From Halanaerobiales bacterium (GTDB lineage Bacteria > Bacillota > Halanaerobiia > Halanaerobiales > Halanaerobiaceae), in contig JADQBT010000010.1 of NCBI GenBank assembly GCA_016278485.1, forward strand, positions 62,001-126,000: DNA of 64,000 nucleotides, given 5' to 3'. The number at the start of each line of letters is the position of its first letter. Position 1 is the first letter of the stretch. Made by a program: the position numbers and the translations under genes. Of this stretch, positions 40,875 to 50,191 are shown piece after piece. A model generated the notes under the pieces. That model was given only the letters and a program-made list of their open reading frames with translations. It was not told the origin of the DNA and made no database searches.

Positions 40875-41663
40875 TTAAACTACGTTTTCACTACGTAATT
40901 TCTTAACTAGATTTTCTACCATATCCTGGTGAGAACCGGTTAAAATTTCACCTTTCGTCTCATGTACAGGTACAAAAGTCTCGTGTACCTGAGTTGGTGA
41001 AGCATCAAGCCCCAATTTTGATTTATCAACTTTAAAATCTGCAGTTGTCCAGACCTTTACTTCCTGATTGCGGTGAGCATCAACAATACCTTTAATTGAT
41101 GCATAACGAGGCTTATTAATACTTTCTAGAACAGTTACAAGTACTGGCAAGCTTGTCTCTAACTCACTGTAACCTTGCTCCAGCTCACGGCGAGCATTTA
41201 CTTTTTCACCCACTACTGTAAACTCAGAAACATAAGTTAATTGGTTTAAATTTAGATTTTCAGCAATCTGCGGTCCTACCTGTGCGGTATCACCATCGAT
41301 AGCTTGACGTCCGCAAAATATCACATCAAATTTGTCAATCTCTTTAATAGCCTGAGAAATTGTATAGGCTGTTGCCCAGGTATCAGATCCGGCAAAAGCT
41401 CGGTCGCTTAAGAGAATTGCTTCATCTGCACCCATTGCTAATGCCTCTTTTAAGGCTACCTTAGCCTGGGGGGGTCCCATACTTATAACTGTAACTTTGC
41501 CACCATTTTCTTCTTTTAATCTAATGGCTGCTTCAAGTCCATTTTTATCTTCAGGATTTATAATACTTGGTACACCTTCTCTAATGAGGGTGCCTTTTTT
41601 CTTATCTATTTTAACTTCATTTGTATCAGGTACCTGTTTGATACAGACAATAATATTCACCAT
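40875..41663 (-). CDS. etfB: Electron transfer flavoprotein subunit beta
   Basis: A 262-residue EtfB. It has VCIKQVPDTNEVKID at the N-terminus, then GADEAILLSDRAFAGSDTWAT, and the FCGRQAIDGDTAQVGPQIAE nucleotide-binding block near residues 120-140. It binds the second flavin at the interface with EtfA. It lies 30 nt after the dehydrogenase and 37 nt before etfA. The operon order is maoC-acd-etfB-etfA. Confidence 0.95.
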   Translation of the reverse strand: MVNIIVCIKQVPDTNEVKIDKKKGTLIREGVPSIINPEDKNGLEAAIRLKEENGGKVTVISMGPPQAKVALKEALAMGADEAILLSDRAFAGSDTWATAYTISQAIKEIDKFDVIFCGRQAIDGDTAQVGPQIAENLNLNQLTYVSEFTVVGEKVNARRELEQGYSELETSLPVLVTVLESINKPRYASIKGIVDAHRNQEVKVWTTADFKVDKSKLGLDASPTQVHETFVPVHETKGEILTGSHQDMVENLVKKLRSENVV

Positions 41664-41693
41664 TATTACCTCCTCGTAATATTAATTCATTAT

Positions 41694-42833
41694 TTATCTC
41701 AATACCGAACCAGCTATAACCATTTTTTGCACTTCAGAAGTTCCTTCATATATTTCTGTAATTTTTGCATCACGCATTAATCTTTCTATAGGATATTCTT
41801 TCATATAACCGTAGCCGCCAAAAATTTGGACTGCTTTAGTTGTCACTGCCATTGCTGTTTCTGATGCAAATAACTTGGCCATTGCTGCTTCTTTAGAGAA
41901 AGGTTTTCCTTCCTGTTTAGTCAGGGCTGCTTTATATACTAAATTACGAGCCGCTTCAACTTTAGTTGCCATTTCAGCAATATACCATTGTAGACCCTGG
42001 AACTTAGAAATTGGACGGCCAAACTGCTCTCTTTCTTTTGTATATTGAACAGTTTCATCTAATGCTCTTTGAGCAATTCCTAAAGCCTGGGCTGCAATTC
42101 CAATCCGGCCACCATCAAGTGTTGCCATCGCAATTTTAAAACCCATACCCACTTTACCTAGCAAATTCTCTTTAGGAACACGACAATCTCGGAAAATGAG
42201 TTCTCTTGTGTCAGAAGCATTAATACCCATCTTGTCTTCTTTTTTTCCTACAGTAAAGCCAGGTGTATCTGCTTCTACAATAAAAGCACTAATACCGCGT
42301 GTACCTTTACTTTTATCAGTCATTGCCATAATAATAAAAATATCGGCTACACCAGCGTTTGTAATGAAAATTTTATTGCCATTTAAAATATACTCATCAC
42401 CATCAAGCTCAGCTACTGTTGTCTGGCTGGCTGCATCTGTACCTGCATTTGGTTCGGTTAAACCGAAAGCACCTAGTTTTTCACCTTTAGCCAGGGGAAC
42501 TAAATACTTTTGCTTTTGTTCCTCAGTACCATATTTATAGATTGGGTGAGCTCCCAGTGAGGTATGTGCAGATAAAATAACCCCATGTGTTGCACAGGCA
42601 TATGAAAGTTCTTCTACGCCTATAATATAACTTAATGTATCAGAACCAGCTCCTCCATATTCTTGCGGAAAAGGAATACCCATCATATCAGCTTTAATCA
42701 TTTTCTTAAGATTTTCCATTGGAAACTCATGGGTTTCATCGATTTCTGCAGCAATTGGAGCTACTTCTTTTTCCGCAAATTCACGGAATATTTTTCTAAC
42801 CATCTTGTGTTCTTCAGTTAAGTTAAAATCCAT
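41694..42833 (-). CDS. bcd: Short-chain acyl-CoA dehydrogenase (butyryl-CoA dehydrogenase-like)
   Basis: A 379-residue FAD enzyme. It has the LTEEHKMVRKIFREFAEKEVAP N-terminus, FGLTEPNAGTDA and IFITNAG flavin/substrate loops, and the catalytic Glu363 in IYEGTSE, placed as in short-chain enzymes. It interconverts crotonyl-CoA and butyryl-CoA. The adjacent EtfBA pair should be its electron partner. The chain length is inferred from context. Confidence 0.92.
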   Translation of the reverse strand: MDFNLTEEHKMVRKIFREFAEKEVAPIAAEIDETHEFPMENLKKMIKADMMGIPFPQEYGGAGSDTLSYIIGVEELSYACATHGVILSAHTSLGAHPIYKYGTEEQKQKYLVPLAKGEKLGAFGLTEPNAGTDAASQTTVAELDGDEYILNGNKIFITNAGVADIFIIMAMTDKSKGTRGISAFIVEADTPGFTVGKKEDKMGINASDTRELIFRDCRVPKENLLGKVGMGFKIAMATLDGGRIGIAAQALGIAQRALDETVQYTKEREQFGRPISKFQGLQWYIAEMATKVEAARNLVYKAALTKQEGKPFSKEAAMAKLFASETAMAVTTKAVQIFGGYGYMKEYPIERLMRDAKITEIYEGTSEVQKMVIAGSVLR

Positions 42834-42882
42834 TACATTGCTCCTCCTTTAATAAAATAATATTCTAGTAGATAATTTCCAT

Positions 42883-43302
42883 TTATTTAGTTGGCATCAA
42901 AACTGCTTCACCAATCATTACATCTTTTTCAGCTTGATTTCGACAAATAGTTTTTAAGGTAACTCTATTTTTTTCCTCATTCTTACTAATGACCTCAACC
43001 TCAGCTGTAACTGTATCACCAAATTTTACAGGTGCTGTAAACTTAATTTCTTGAGAAATATAAATACAACCTGGACCTGGAAGTTTTGTCCCCAAAACCG
43101 CAGATATTAGACCTGCACTCAACATGCCATGGGCAATTCTTTCTTTAAACATTGACTTTTTAGCAAACTCTTCATTAATATGAGCAGGATTAAAATCTCC
43201 TGTTACACCAGCAAAATTATAAACATCTGTTTCAGTTATGGTTTTTGTAAAACTAGCCTTTTCGCCAACACTTATCTCCTGAACAGTCTTCCCTTTCAAC
43301 AT
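42883..43302 (-). CDS. phaJ: MaoC-like (R)-specific enoyl-CoA hydratase
   Basis: A 139-residue hot-dog fold protein with the hydratase-2 dyad: Asp36 and His41 in GDFNPAHINEEFA, then IAHGMLSAGLISAVLG. Enzymes of this kind (PhaJ) hydrate crotonyl-CoA to (R)-3-hydroxybutyryl-CoA. It heads the maoC-acd-etfB-etfA operon, has AAAGGAGGT upstream, and a sigma-54 promoter lies 65 bp before its start. It fits with the R-forming SDR encoded nearby. Confidence 0.9.
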   Translation of the reverse strand: MLKGKTVQEISVGEKASFTKTITETDVYNFAGVTGDFNPAHINEEFAKKSMFKERIAHGMLSAGLISAVLGTKLPGPGCIYISQEIKFTAPVKFGDTVTAEVEVISKNEEKNRVTLKTICRNQAEKDVMIGEAVLMPTK

Positions 43303-43366
43303 TATTGATGACCTCCTTTAAATTTGTGTTCATGTTAAATTTTTCACTATTTATCTTATATATTAA

Positions 43367-43382
43367 TGCATATCCCATGCCA
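43367..43382 (-). promoter_or_regulatory. Sigma-54 (-24/-12) promoter of maoC-acd-etfB-etfA
   Basis: On the minus strand TGGCATGGGATATGCA fits TGGCAYRNNNNTTGCW with the invariant GG and GC at the right spacing; only one T in the -12 block differs. It stands 65 bp before the maoC ATG. A sigma-54 activator gene and matching upstream dyads are in the same cluster. Confidence 0.7.
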
Positions 43383-43518
43383 AAGCAAGTAATATTGCAT
43401 AAATAAAATTATAATTACTGTCATAACAGCCTTTAACTACATAATTACTTTGTGCTCAAATTATCTTGACTTAAGTATTTTCTTCTTTATTGTATAAATT
43501 ATTATACATATAGATAAA

Positions 43519-43570
43519 AACCGTCTCTATCTAGTCGGATAACATTGCTAACTAGGTGGCAGAGACGGTT
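43519..43570 (-). terminator. Terminator of the phaB-thl transcript
   Basis: On the minus strand a 10-bp stem (AACCGTCTCT with AGAGACGGTT) is capped by an inner CTAGT/ACTAG stem and followed by TTTTTATC. Confidence 0.85.
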
Positions 43571-43617
43571 GTAGATATTTATATACAAATATTGATTTTG
43601 TATATAAATTAATACAT
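43569..43617. promoter_or_regulatory. Tandem pair of TTGTA-N10-TACAA dyads (candidate enhancer for the sigma-54 activator)
   Basis: TTGTAGATATTTATATACAA (43569-43588) and TTGTATATAAATTAATACAT (43598-43617, one mismatch) have start points 29 bp apart. Their centres lie about 198 and 227 bp upstream of the -24 element at 43380. The same dyad and the same 29-bp tandem spacing occur at 50436-50484. Confidence 0.6.
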
Positions 43618-43621
43618 TTAG

Positions 43622-44803
43622 TTAAACACGTTCAATAATTGTTGCAGCTCCCTGACCTCCACCAATACAAAGTGTTGCTAAACCATATTTTACATCTCTT
43701 TTTTTCATTTCATGTAATAGAGTAACTAAAATACGTGTACCACTTGCACCAATTGGATGCCCAAGTGCAATTGCACCACCATTAACATTGACTAACTCAG
43801 GGTTTAACTTTAATTCTTTCAATACTGCTAATGATTGAGCAGCAAAAGCTTCATTTGCTTCTATCAATTCAAGATCTTCTACCTTTAATCCAGCAATTTT
43901 AAGAGCTTTTCTGGTTGCAGGAATAGGACCTGTTCCCATAATCTTAGGATCAACACCTGCTGCAGCATATGACTTTATTCTGCCCAAAATTTCCAGACCC
44001 AATTCATTAGCTTTCTCTTCAGACATAACAAGAACCGCCGCTGCACCATCGTTTATACCAGAAGCATTACCTGCACTGACTGTACCATTTTTTTTGAAAG
44101 CAGGACGTAATTTAGCTAATGCTTCCGCAGTTGCTCCTGAACGCGGATATTCATCTGTATCAAATATTAGTGGATCACCTTTGCGCTGAGGAATCTCAAC
44201 AGGGACTATTTCATCTTTAAATCTACCTTCTTTGATAGCTTTTTCAGCTCGCTGTTGACTTGTTGCTGCAAACTGATCCTGCTCTTCCCGGGTTAAATTC
44301 CATTTTTCAACTATATTTTCAGCTGTAATACCCATATGATAATCATTAAAAGCATCCCAAAGGCCATCATTAATCATGGTATCTACTAATTTTCCATGGC
44401 CCATTTTATTTCCCCAGCGACCACCTTCCATTAGATAAGGTGACTGGCTCATATTTTCCATACCACCAGCAACTACGATATCTGCCTGCCCATTTTCTAT
44501 TGATTGAGCAGCAAGATTAACTGCTTTCAGTCCTGACCCACAAACTTTATTAATAGTCATGGATGGTACCTCATAAGGTATTTTTGCAGCTATCGAAGCT
44601 TGCCTTGCCGGATTTTGACCAAGGCCTGCTTGCAAAACATTACCCAAAATAATTTCATCTATCTCTTCACCTGACAGATCTGTTCTTTTTAAAACTTCTC
44701 TGATAACAAGAGCACCTAACTCGGTTACTCTTACATTTTTAAGAGACTTACCAAATGTCCCAATTGGAGTTCTGACTGCACTGACAATAACAGTATTACT
44801 CAT
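43622..44803 (-). CDS. thlA: Acetyl-CoA C-acetyltransferase (thiolase)
   Basis: A 393-residue biosynthetic-type thiolase. The nucleophile Cys88 is in [12 protein letters not shown]; His349 is in GHPIGASG and Cys379 in CIGGGQG. It condenses two acetyl-CoA to acetoacetyl-CoA or cleaves the latter. It lies 13 nt after the SDR gene, so the two form an operon. AAGGAGGAA precedes the ATG. Confidence 0.95.
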   Translation of the reverse strand: MSNTVIVSAVRTPIGTFGKSLKNVRVTELGALVIREVLKRTDLSGEEIDEIILGNVLQAGLGQNPARQASIAAKIPYEVPSMTINKVCGSGLKAVNLAAQSIENGQADIVVAGGMENMSQSPYLMEGGRWGNKMGHGKLVDTMINDGLWDAFNDYHMGITAENIVEKWNLTREEQDQFAATSQQRAEKAIKEGRFKDEIVPVEIPQRKGDPLIFDTDEYPRSGATAEALAKLRPAFKKNGTVSAGNASGINDGAAAVLVMSEEKANELGLEILGRIKSYAAAGVDPKIMGTGPIPATRKALKIAGLKVEDLELIEANEAFAAQSLAVLKELKLNPELVNVNGGAIALGHPIGASGTRILVTLLHEMKKRDVKYGLATLCIGGGQGAATIIERV

Positions 44804-44816
44804 CTATAATTCCTCC

Positions 44817-45551
44817 TTAAGAACCTAATACCTGGCCGCCATCAACACTTAAGACAAGACCATTAACATAGGATGCTTCATCTGAGGCTAGATAAAGATA
44901 TGCATTTGCAATATCATCTGGTTGGCCTAAACGTCCTAATGGGTTACCTTTTCTTAAATTATCTAATACTTTATCTGGTACAGTTTCCATCATAGCTGTC
45001 ATAGTATAGCCAGGCGCCACTGCATTAACTCTAATACCTTTAGGAGATAGTTCTTTTGCCCAACTTTTTGTCATACCAATAACTCCAAATTTACTTGCAG
45101 CATAGTTGGTCTGACCAATATTACCATAAAGGCCGACAATGGAAGTTGCATTTAGAATTACACCTTCACCTTGTTCCATCATCTGCTTAGCTGCTGGCTG
45201 TGAGCAGTTAAAGACACCTTTTAAGTTTACATCAATAACTTGATCCCATTGTTCTTCTGTCATTTTAACCATCCAGCCATCTTTTGTAATACCAGCATTA
45301 TTTACGAGGATATCTAACTTTCCATATTTATCAATGGCTTTTTTAACCATTTCATTAGCACTTTCAGATTTGGAAACATCAACTTTGACAAAGATAGCAT
45401 CTTCTAAACTGTCTGCTAATTTTTGGCCAGCTTCTGCATCAAAATCAGCAATAACTACTTTAGCACCTTCACGGGCAAATATTTCAGCAGTTCTTTTACC
45501 AATACCCTGAGCAGCACCTGTAATAATAGCAACCTTATCTTTTAATCTCAT
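44817..45551 (-). CDS. phaB: SDR acetoacetyl-CoA reductase / 3-oxoacyl-ACP reductase
   Basis: A 244-residue short-chain dehydrogenase. TGAAQGIG (11-18) binds the cofactor, NNAG is at 84-87, and the catalytic residues are Ser137, Tyr150 and Lys154. FabG/PhaB enzymes give the (R)-3-hydroxyacyl product. Pairing with a thiolase points to acetoacetyl-CoA as substrate and not to fatty-acid synthesis. No NAD-type 3-hydroxybutyryl-CoA dehydrogenase (Hbd, S-form) is in the cluster. Confidence 0.88.
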   Translation of the reverse strand: MRLKDKVAIITGAAQGIGKRTAEIFAREGAKVVIADFDAEAGQKLADSLEDAIFVKVDVSKSESANEMVKKAIDKYGKLDILVNNAGITKDGWMVKMTEEQWDQVIDVNLKGVFNCSQPAAKQMMEQGEGVILNATSIVGLYGNIGQTNYAASKFGVIGMTKSWAKELSPKGIRVNAVAPGYTMTAMMETVPDKVLDNLRKGNPLGRLGQPDDIANAYLYLASDEASYVNGLVLSVDGGQVLGS

Positions 45552-45673
45552 TATAAATTCCTCCTAGTATTATTTTTAATGATTATTTTCGTTCCGAAAC
45601 TCCACAAAACAGTTCCGTTTAAGTCACTCTAAAATCATTACAAAATATATATGAAAAACCTTTACTATAAAAA

Positions 45674-45809
45674 CCTCTTAAAAGAGGGGGTGTTGTTTTG
45701 AGCTGCTCTTCTGGCATTCAGGCAGACAGGACGCCGGAGTGAACGCCAGCGAGAGTGAGCGTAAACACGATGTTGAAGCGAACGTCAGCGAGAATCAACC
45801 TCCCCCTCT
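45674..45809. repeat. Long-armed palindromic element after the second thiolase gene
   Basis: The 256-bp gap 45552-45807 has no gene. AGAGGGGG-TGTTG (45683-45695) pairs with CAACC-TCCCCCTCT (45796-45809), enclosing about 100 nt. The loop contains a 17-nt imperfect direct repeat (GTGAACGCCAGCGAGAG at about 45739 and GCGAACGTCAGCGAGAA at about 45778). The element begins at the stop codon. At its far end CCTCTT/AAGAGG followed by five T on the minus strand (45669-45687) looks like a compact terminator. Confidence 0.6.
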
Positions 45810-46989
45810 AGACTTTTTTCCAGACTAGCGCATAATTACTGGCAGCACTACCACCAATGTTGAAGCTAATACCAGTTTTAGGATTTGTTAACTGTTTACC
45901 AATGGCTCTCCCCTGCAGTTGTCTTACTGCAAGTACAGCCATAGAAACTCCTGTAGCTCCTACTGGATGGCCTTTTGCCTTTAATCCACCAGATAGATTT
46001 ACAGGTAAACGACCATTAAACTCTGCATCTCCATTTGCTGGTACTTCTATTCCTTTGCCATCTTCAGCCAAACCCAAAGCTTCATAAGCTAATAACTCAG
46101 CAATAGTGAAACAATCATGTACTTCAGCAAAATCAAGATCATCAACTGTAATTCCGGCTTTCCGATAGGCATCTTCAATTGCTTTCTTTCCAGCAACAAA
46201 ACTTGATTTAGATCTTTTATCCATTTCCAAATAATCTGATGTATGGGAAAGAGAAGCCAACTCAATGGCATTATCTCCTATTTTTTTCGCATTTTCAGTA
46301 GTAGTCATTACAATTGCTGCAGCACCATCACTAATTAAAGAACAATCATATAATCGAAGTGGAGCAGCTATCATCGGATTCTTATCTTCAGATAAATCTA
46401 GTATATCTTCATAAGAACATTTCCAGGGTCTTTGGGCAAGAGGGTTATCTAAGGCATTATTGTGATTTTTGGCAGCAATTTTAGCCAGAGCTTCACCCAG
46501 CTCATCTTCACTATAACCATATTCTTGTAAATAACCTTTAGCATATTCAGCAAATAGGCCAGGAAAGGTCATGCCTGCAGCACCTTCTGTTGGCCAGTAA
46601 GAAGCCATTGCTAAAACTTCTGTTATTCCTCTAGTTTTTAAAGTCGTCATCTTTTCAACACCAATGACCAGTGCATATTCTACTTCTCCTGCCAATAAAG
46701 CATTTCGCGCTTCCTTAATAGCAGCTGAACCAGATGCACAAGCATTTTCAACTCGAGTTGCAGGTGTAAACCTTAATTTTTCATCAATATTTATTGCAAA
46801 TGGTGCCAGATGTTCCTGTTTATTAAAACCACCACCACTATAATTACCGATCCAAATACCGCCTATTTTATCTGCAGAAACACCAGATTCGCTTAGGGCT
46901 CCCTGGCCTGCTTCAATTAATAATTGATATAGATCTTTATCTAATCTTCCAAACTTCGAATGAGCTGTTCCTATTACACTAACACTCAT
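45808..46989 (-). CDS. Thiolase-superfamily acetyl-CoA acetyltransferase, SCP2/archaeal type
   Basis: A 393-residue thiolase-fold protein of the SCPx/archaeal group. The nucleophile Cys is in ENACASGSAA near residue 85. EVHDCFTIAE and GGLKAKGHPVGATG supply the second Cys and His. Archaeal members work with HMG-CoA synthase and a DUF35 OB-fold partner; none is encoded here. It follows the GntP permease gene (122-bp gap with a hairpin) and is a second thiolase for this cluster, perhaps with different chain length. Confidence 0.85.
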   Translation of the reverse strand: MSVSVIGTAHSKFGRLDKDLYQLLIEAGQGALSESGVSADKIGGIWIGNYSGGGFNKQEHLAPFAINIDEKLRFTPATRVENACASGSAAIKEARNALLAGEVEYALVIGVEKMTTLKTRGITEVLAMASYWPTEGAAGMTFPGLFAEYAKGYLQEYGYSEDELGEALAKIAAKNHNNALDNPLAQRPWKCSYEDILDLSEDKNPMIAAPLRLYDCSLISDGAAAIVMTTTENAKKIGDNAIELASLSHTSDYLEMDKRSKSSFVAGKKAIEDAYRKAGITVDDLDFAEVHDCFTIAELLAYEALGLAEDGKGIEVPANGDAEFNGRLPVNLSGGLKAKGHPVGATGVSMAVLAVRQLQGRAIGKQLTNPKTGISFNIGGSAASNYALVWKKV

Positions 46990-47052
46990 CTAAATCAACT
47001 CCTGAAATTTTCATAATTTTTTTACTTGTTGCAAATCTTATTTATATTAATA

Positions 47053-47089
47053 TCCTGGTGAGGGCTCTAAAATACAACTCTCACCAGGA
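47053..47089 (-). terminator. Hairpin after the GntP permease gene
   Basis: A perfect 10-bp stem (TCCTGGTGAG with CTCACCAGGA) has a 17-nt loop but only an A/T mix after it, so it may be a weak terminator or an mRNA stabiliser. Confidence 0.55.
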
Positions 47090-47111
47090 AGATATGAAGA
47101 TGGACTAATTT

Positions 47112-48470
47112 TTAATAAATACCAGTTACCAGATAGAATAAGGAAATAACCAATGAAGCAACTATCGGTAAAGCAATGGTATTTACAGCAATATCCATGT
47201 AACTATCTTTATGAGTAAGCTGGGTAACAGCTAAAAGAGTAATAACAGCACCACAATGTGGTAATGAATCAAGACCACCAGCAGCAACAATCATAATCCT
47301 GTGTAATGCTTCTGGAGCAATACCCATCTGCATAAATTCTTTTGAAAGAACTTCGAGAGCCAGGGCTGTACCACCGGAAGATGAACCAACAATACCTGCA
47401 AGTAAAGTAGTAGAAATACCAACTTTAAAAACTGAAGGTATTGATAAACCTACAATTCCTGCTTTAACAGTTGAAAATGCGGCAAGTGACTTAATAACTC
47501 CACCATAACCAACCTCAGAAGCGGTATTAAAGATTGGAAGCAATGCTCCTACAGCACCTTCAAAAACAGTTTCATTAGTATCACCAATATAATCTTTCAT
47601 TGCAAAAATAATAAATAAAACTGCGACACTAAGTGCGAGAATTACTGGCCAAGTACCATTAACTGCTCCCCCAACATTTTCATATCTTTGGATAACACCA
47701 GGTAGTTTGAAATACCAATTAGTTAAGAAAAAGTTAAGCACAAATACAATAATGATAGGTGTTACAGCTTTCGCGAAAGTTGGAATATTATCATCATCAA
47801 GATCATGCAATTTTTCTTTTGGATGATCACCATAACCTTCACCTGCATCCATCATGCTTTTTGCACGATAATTCAAATAGTATGTTCCACCAAAGAACAT
47901 AATAGCCGACGCGATTAAACCTAAAATCGGAGCAGCGTAAATATCTGTACCAAAATATACAGTTGGCATAGTATTAATATACTGTGGTGAACCAGGCATA
48001 GCAGTCATTGTAAAGGTAAATGCACCTAAAGCAATCGCTCCTGGTAACAATCTTTTTGGTACATTGGCTCTTCTCAAAAGGGTTGCACCAATCGGATACA
48101 TGGCAAATACAACAACAAATAATGAAACACCACCATAAGTCAGTAAAGAAGTAGCAACTACAATAGCAGTAATGGCTCTTTCCTCACCAAACTTATCAGA
48201 AATAACATCAGCGATAGCAGTTGCAGCACCAGTAACACCCATTAATTTACCGAAAATTGCACCTGCCAAAAAGACAGGAAAGTACTTAGTTACATAACTC
48301 ATCGCCGCAGGATAAAATACATTTGATAAAGCATGCAGAGGAGGTAATTCTCCCGCAAACAAAACTGCAGCCATTGCTAGTAGAGGAGCTAAAATAAGAA
48401 CCGTAACACCTCTGTATGCAAAATACATCAGTGCAATTAAAGATAAAATTATAGCAAAAACTCCTAACAT
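47112..48470 (-). CDS. GntP-family permease, probably for hydroxybutyrate or short-chain acids
   Basis: A 452-residue carrier with about 12 membrane helices, Gly-rich loops (LTYGGVSLFVVVFAMYPIG, then GSSSGGTALALEVLSKEF) and the C-terminal GGLDSLPHCGAVITLL segment typical of GntP-type permeases. In Bacillus subtilis a GntP-type permease gene (yxjC) adjoins scoAB CoA-transferase genes, so organic-acid uptake fits this place between CoA-transferase and thiolase. The substrate is not proved by sequence. Confidence 0.82.
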   Translation of the reverse strand: MLGVFAIILSLIALMYFAYRGVTVLILAPLLAMAAVLFAGELPPLHALSNVFYPAAMSYVTKYFPVFLAGAIFGKLMGVTGAATAIADVISDKFGEERAITAIVVATSLLTYGGVSLFVVVFAMYPIGATLLRRANVPKRLLPGAIALGAFTFTMTAMPGSPQYINTMPTVYFGTDIYAAPILGLIASAIMFFGGTYYLNYRAKSMMDAGEGYGDHPKEKLHDLDDDNIPTFAKAVTPIIIVFVLNFFLTNWYFKLPGVIQRYENVGGAVNGTWPVILALSVAVLFIIFAMKDYIGDTNETVFEGAVGALLPIFNTASEVGYGGVIKSLAAFSTVKAGIVGLSIPSVFKVGISTTLLAGIVGSSSGGTALALEVLSKEFMQMGIAPEALHRIMIVAAGGLDSLPHCGAVITLLAVTQLTHKDSYMDIAVNTIALPIVASLVISLFYLVTGIY

Positions 48471-48507
48471 ATAATCTTTCTCCCTTCTTTTTTAAAAAAG
48501 TATTTTT

Positions 48508-48543
48508 CCTGCCGAATAGACCAGCTGGATTTTATTCGGCAGG
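48508..48543 (-). terminator. Hairpin between the CoA-transferase and permease genes
   Basis: An 11-bp stem (CCTGCCGAATA with TATTCGGCAGG) encloses CCAGCTGG and is followed on the minus strand by AAAAATACTTTTTT. It could partly terminate transcription from the CoA-transferase promoter. Confidence 0.6.
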
Positions 48544-48588
48544 TATTTCTAGTAACACTTGTTACATAATCGACTTACTTGACTTTGC

Positions 48589-50151
48589 TTACTTGGTAAT
48601 TATTTCTTCTTTGATTCCCATTACTTCATCGTGGAAAATACGGCTGTCCATCTCTTTTAAGTCTTTTGCTATTTCAGGTTTGAATTCCATATGAGCCAGA
48701 ATATCATCTTCTAGATCAACACCAGGTGCAATTTCTATAAGAGTCAAACCTTCTGGACGGAGTTCAAATACAGCACGTTCTGTAACATAAAGGACTGGCT
48801 GTTCTTGTTCAATGGCATATTCACCACTAAAGGTAACTTGTTCTACATTTTTAATAAATTTCTTATATTTACCTTCATTAATGATATTCAACTTATTGTC
48901 CTTTACTTCAACTTTTAATCCTCCTGCCGTAAACGTTCCACAGAAAACTGCCTGTTTGGCTGTCTGAGAAATATTAATAAAACCACCACAACCAGCAAGT
49001 TTTGGACCAAACTTGCTTACATTAATATTACCAAATTCATCTGCTTGTGCCAGTCCAAGAAAAGTAGCATCTAAGCCACCGCCGTCATAAAAATCAAATT
49101 GTGATGTCTGATCAGAAATAGCTTCCGGATTAACAGCTGCACCAAAGCTAAGACCACCAGCAGGTATACCGCCAATTGGCCCTGACTCAACCGTAAGCAT
49201 CAATCTGTCATTAAAACCTTCTTCAGCAGCTACCGCAGCAACTCCTTCTGGCATTCCAATACCCAGGTTAACAATTGCATCAGGAATAAGTTCCATTGCT
49301 GCCCTACGACTAATTACTTTTCTTTCATTTAATGCGAGAGGTTTAATACTATCTACCGGGGCATTAATCTCTCCTGTATAAGCTGGATTGTACTTTTCAC
49401 TATATGTCTGCCAGTGGTCCTCTTCGGGAGCAACTACTACGGCATCAACCAAGATACCAGGAATAACCACATCATGTGGTTTAAGAGAGCCTGTGGTTGC
49501 AACTCTTTCCACCTGGACGATAACCTTACCACCAGAATTTTTAACCGCTTGAGCAATAGCTTTATTTTCAAGAGTTACAACTTCTTTTTCCATGGTAATA
49601 TTACCTTTTTCATCTGCTGTAGTACCACGAAGCAATGCCACATCAATAGGAAAAGCCTTATAAAATAACCATTCTTTACCTGCTAGTTCAATTAACTCAA
49701 CAAGATCTTCTTTTGTGGAATCATTAATCTTTCCACCTTCCAAACGAGGATCTGCATAAGTTTTGAGACCAACATGAGTAACAACACCTGGTCTACCAGC
49801 AGCAATATCTCTAAAGAGCTGAGAAATTGCGCCTTGAGGAAAATTATAACCTTCAATCTCCCCATCAAGAGCTAACTTGCCAAGTTTTGGAGCAAGCCCC
49901 CAATGACCACCGATAACCCGCTTAACCATTTCCTTGTGGGCAAAATGGTTTAACCCCTTATCTTTACCATCACCTTGACCAGCAGCATAAACTAACGTTA
50001 AATTTGTTGGATTACCAAATTCAAGAAATTTTTCTTCTAATTTTGCTGTTAAATGCTCGGGATGACCTGCACCAATAAATCCACTTACTGCAATAGTTGT
50101 ATCATTTTCAATAAAATCGAGTACATCACTTACATTCATAACCTTACTCAT
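48589..50151 (-). CDS. Acyl-CoA:acetate/3-ketoacid CoA-transferase, fused alpha-beta form
   Basis: About 520 residues carrying both CoA-transferase halves in one chain (YdiF/propionate CoA-transferase type). The alpha half has [13 protein letters not shown] and [11 protein letters not shown]; the beta half has [14 protein letters not shown] and the catalytic Glu322 in [14 protein letters not shown]. It moves CoA between short acids such as butyrate, acetoacetate and acetate. ATG at 50151 has GGAGGTG 9 nt upstream. A sigma-54 promoter lies about 40 bp before it. Confidence 0.93.
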   Translation of the reverse strand: MSKVMNVSDVLDFIENDTTIAVSGFIGAGHPEHLTAKLEEKFLEFGNPTNLTLVYAAGQGDGKDKGLNHFAHKEMVKRVIGGHWGLAPKLGKLALDGEIEGYNFPQGAISQLFRDIAAGRPGVVTHVGLKTYADPRLEGGKINDSTKEDLVELIELAGKEWLFYKAFPIDVALLRGTTADEKGNITMEKEVVTLENKAIAQAVKNSGGKVIVQVERVATTGSLKPHDVVIPGILVDAVVVAPEEDHWQTYSEKYNPAYTGEINAPVDSIKPLALNERKVISRRAAMELIPDAIVNLGIGMPEGVAAVAAEEGFNDRLMLTVESGPIGGIPAGGLSFGAAVNPEAISDQTSQFDFYDGGGLDATFLGLAQADEFGNINVSKFGPKLAGCGGFINISQTAKQAVFCGTFTAGGLKVEVKDNKLNIINEGKYKKFIKNVEQVTFSGEYAIEQEQPVLYVTERAVFELRPEGLTLIEIAPGVDLEDDILAHMEFKPEIAKDLKEMDSRIFHDEVMGIKEEIITK

Positions 50152-50191
50152 GAATAATTGCACCTCCATAATAATTTCCACTTAATATTAA

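Larger units (their letters stand above)
43303..43621. other. 319-bp regulatory gap between thl and maoC
   Basis: No gene is visible. Going with transcription, it holds a tandem pair of TTGTA-N10-TACAA dyads just after the thiolase stop, the thiolase terminator (43519-43570), an AT-rich stretch, then a -24/-12 promoter and the maoC ribosome site. Confidence 0.7.

Noticed and set aside
42196-42540. 114-residue open frame on the plus strand inside the acyl-CoA dehydrogenase gene
   Set aside because: It is antisense to a strongly conserved coding region, has no ribosome site of note and a Ser/Pro-rich shadow composition. The same applies to the other plus-strand frames over 60 residues.
45590-45630. 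Two CGGAAC direct repeats upstream of the phaB gene as a regulator site
   Set aside because: Only two short copies about 20 nt apart and no matching regulator nearby; too little to support an operator.
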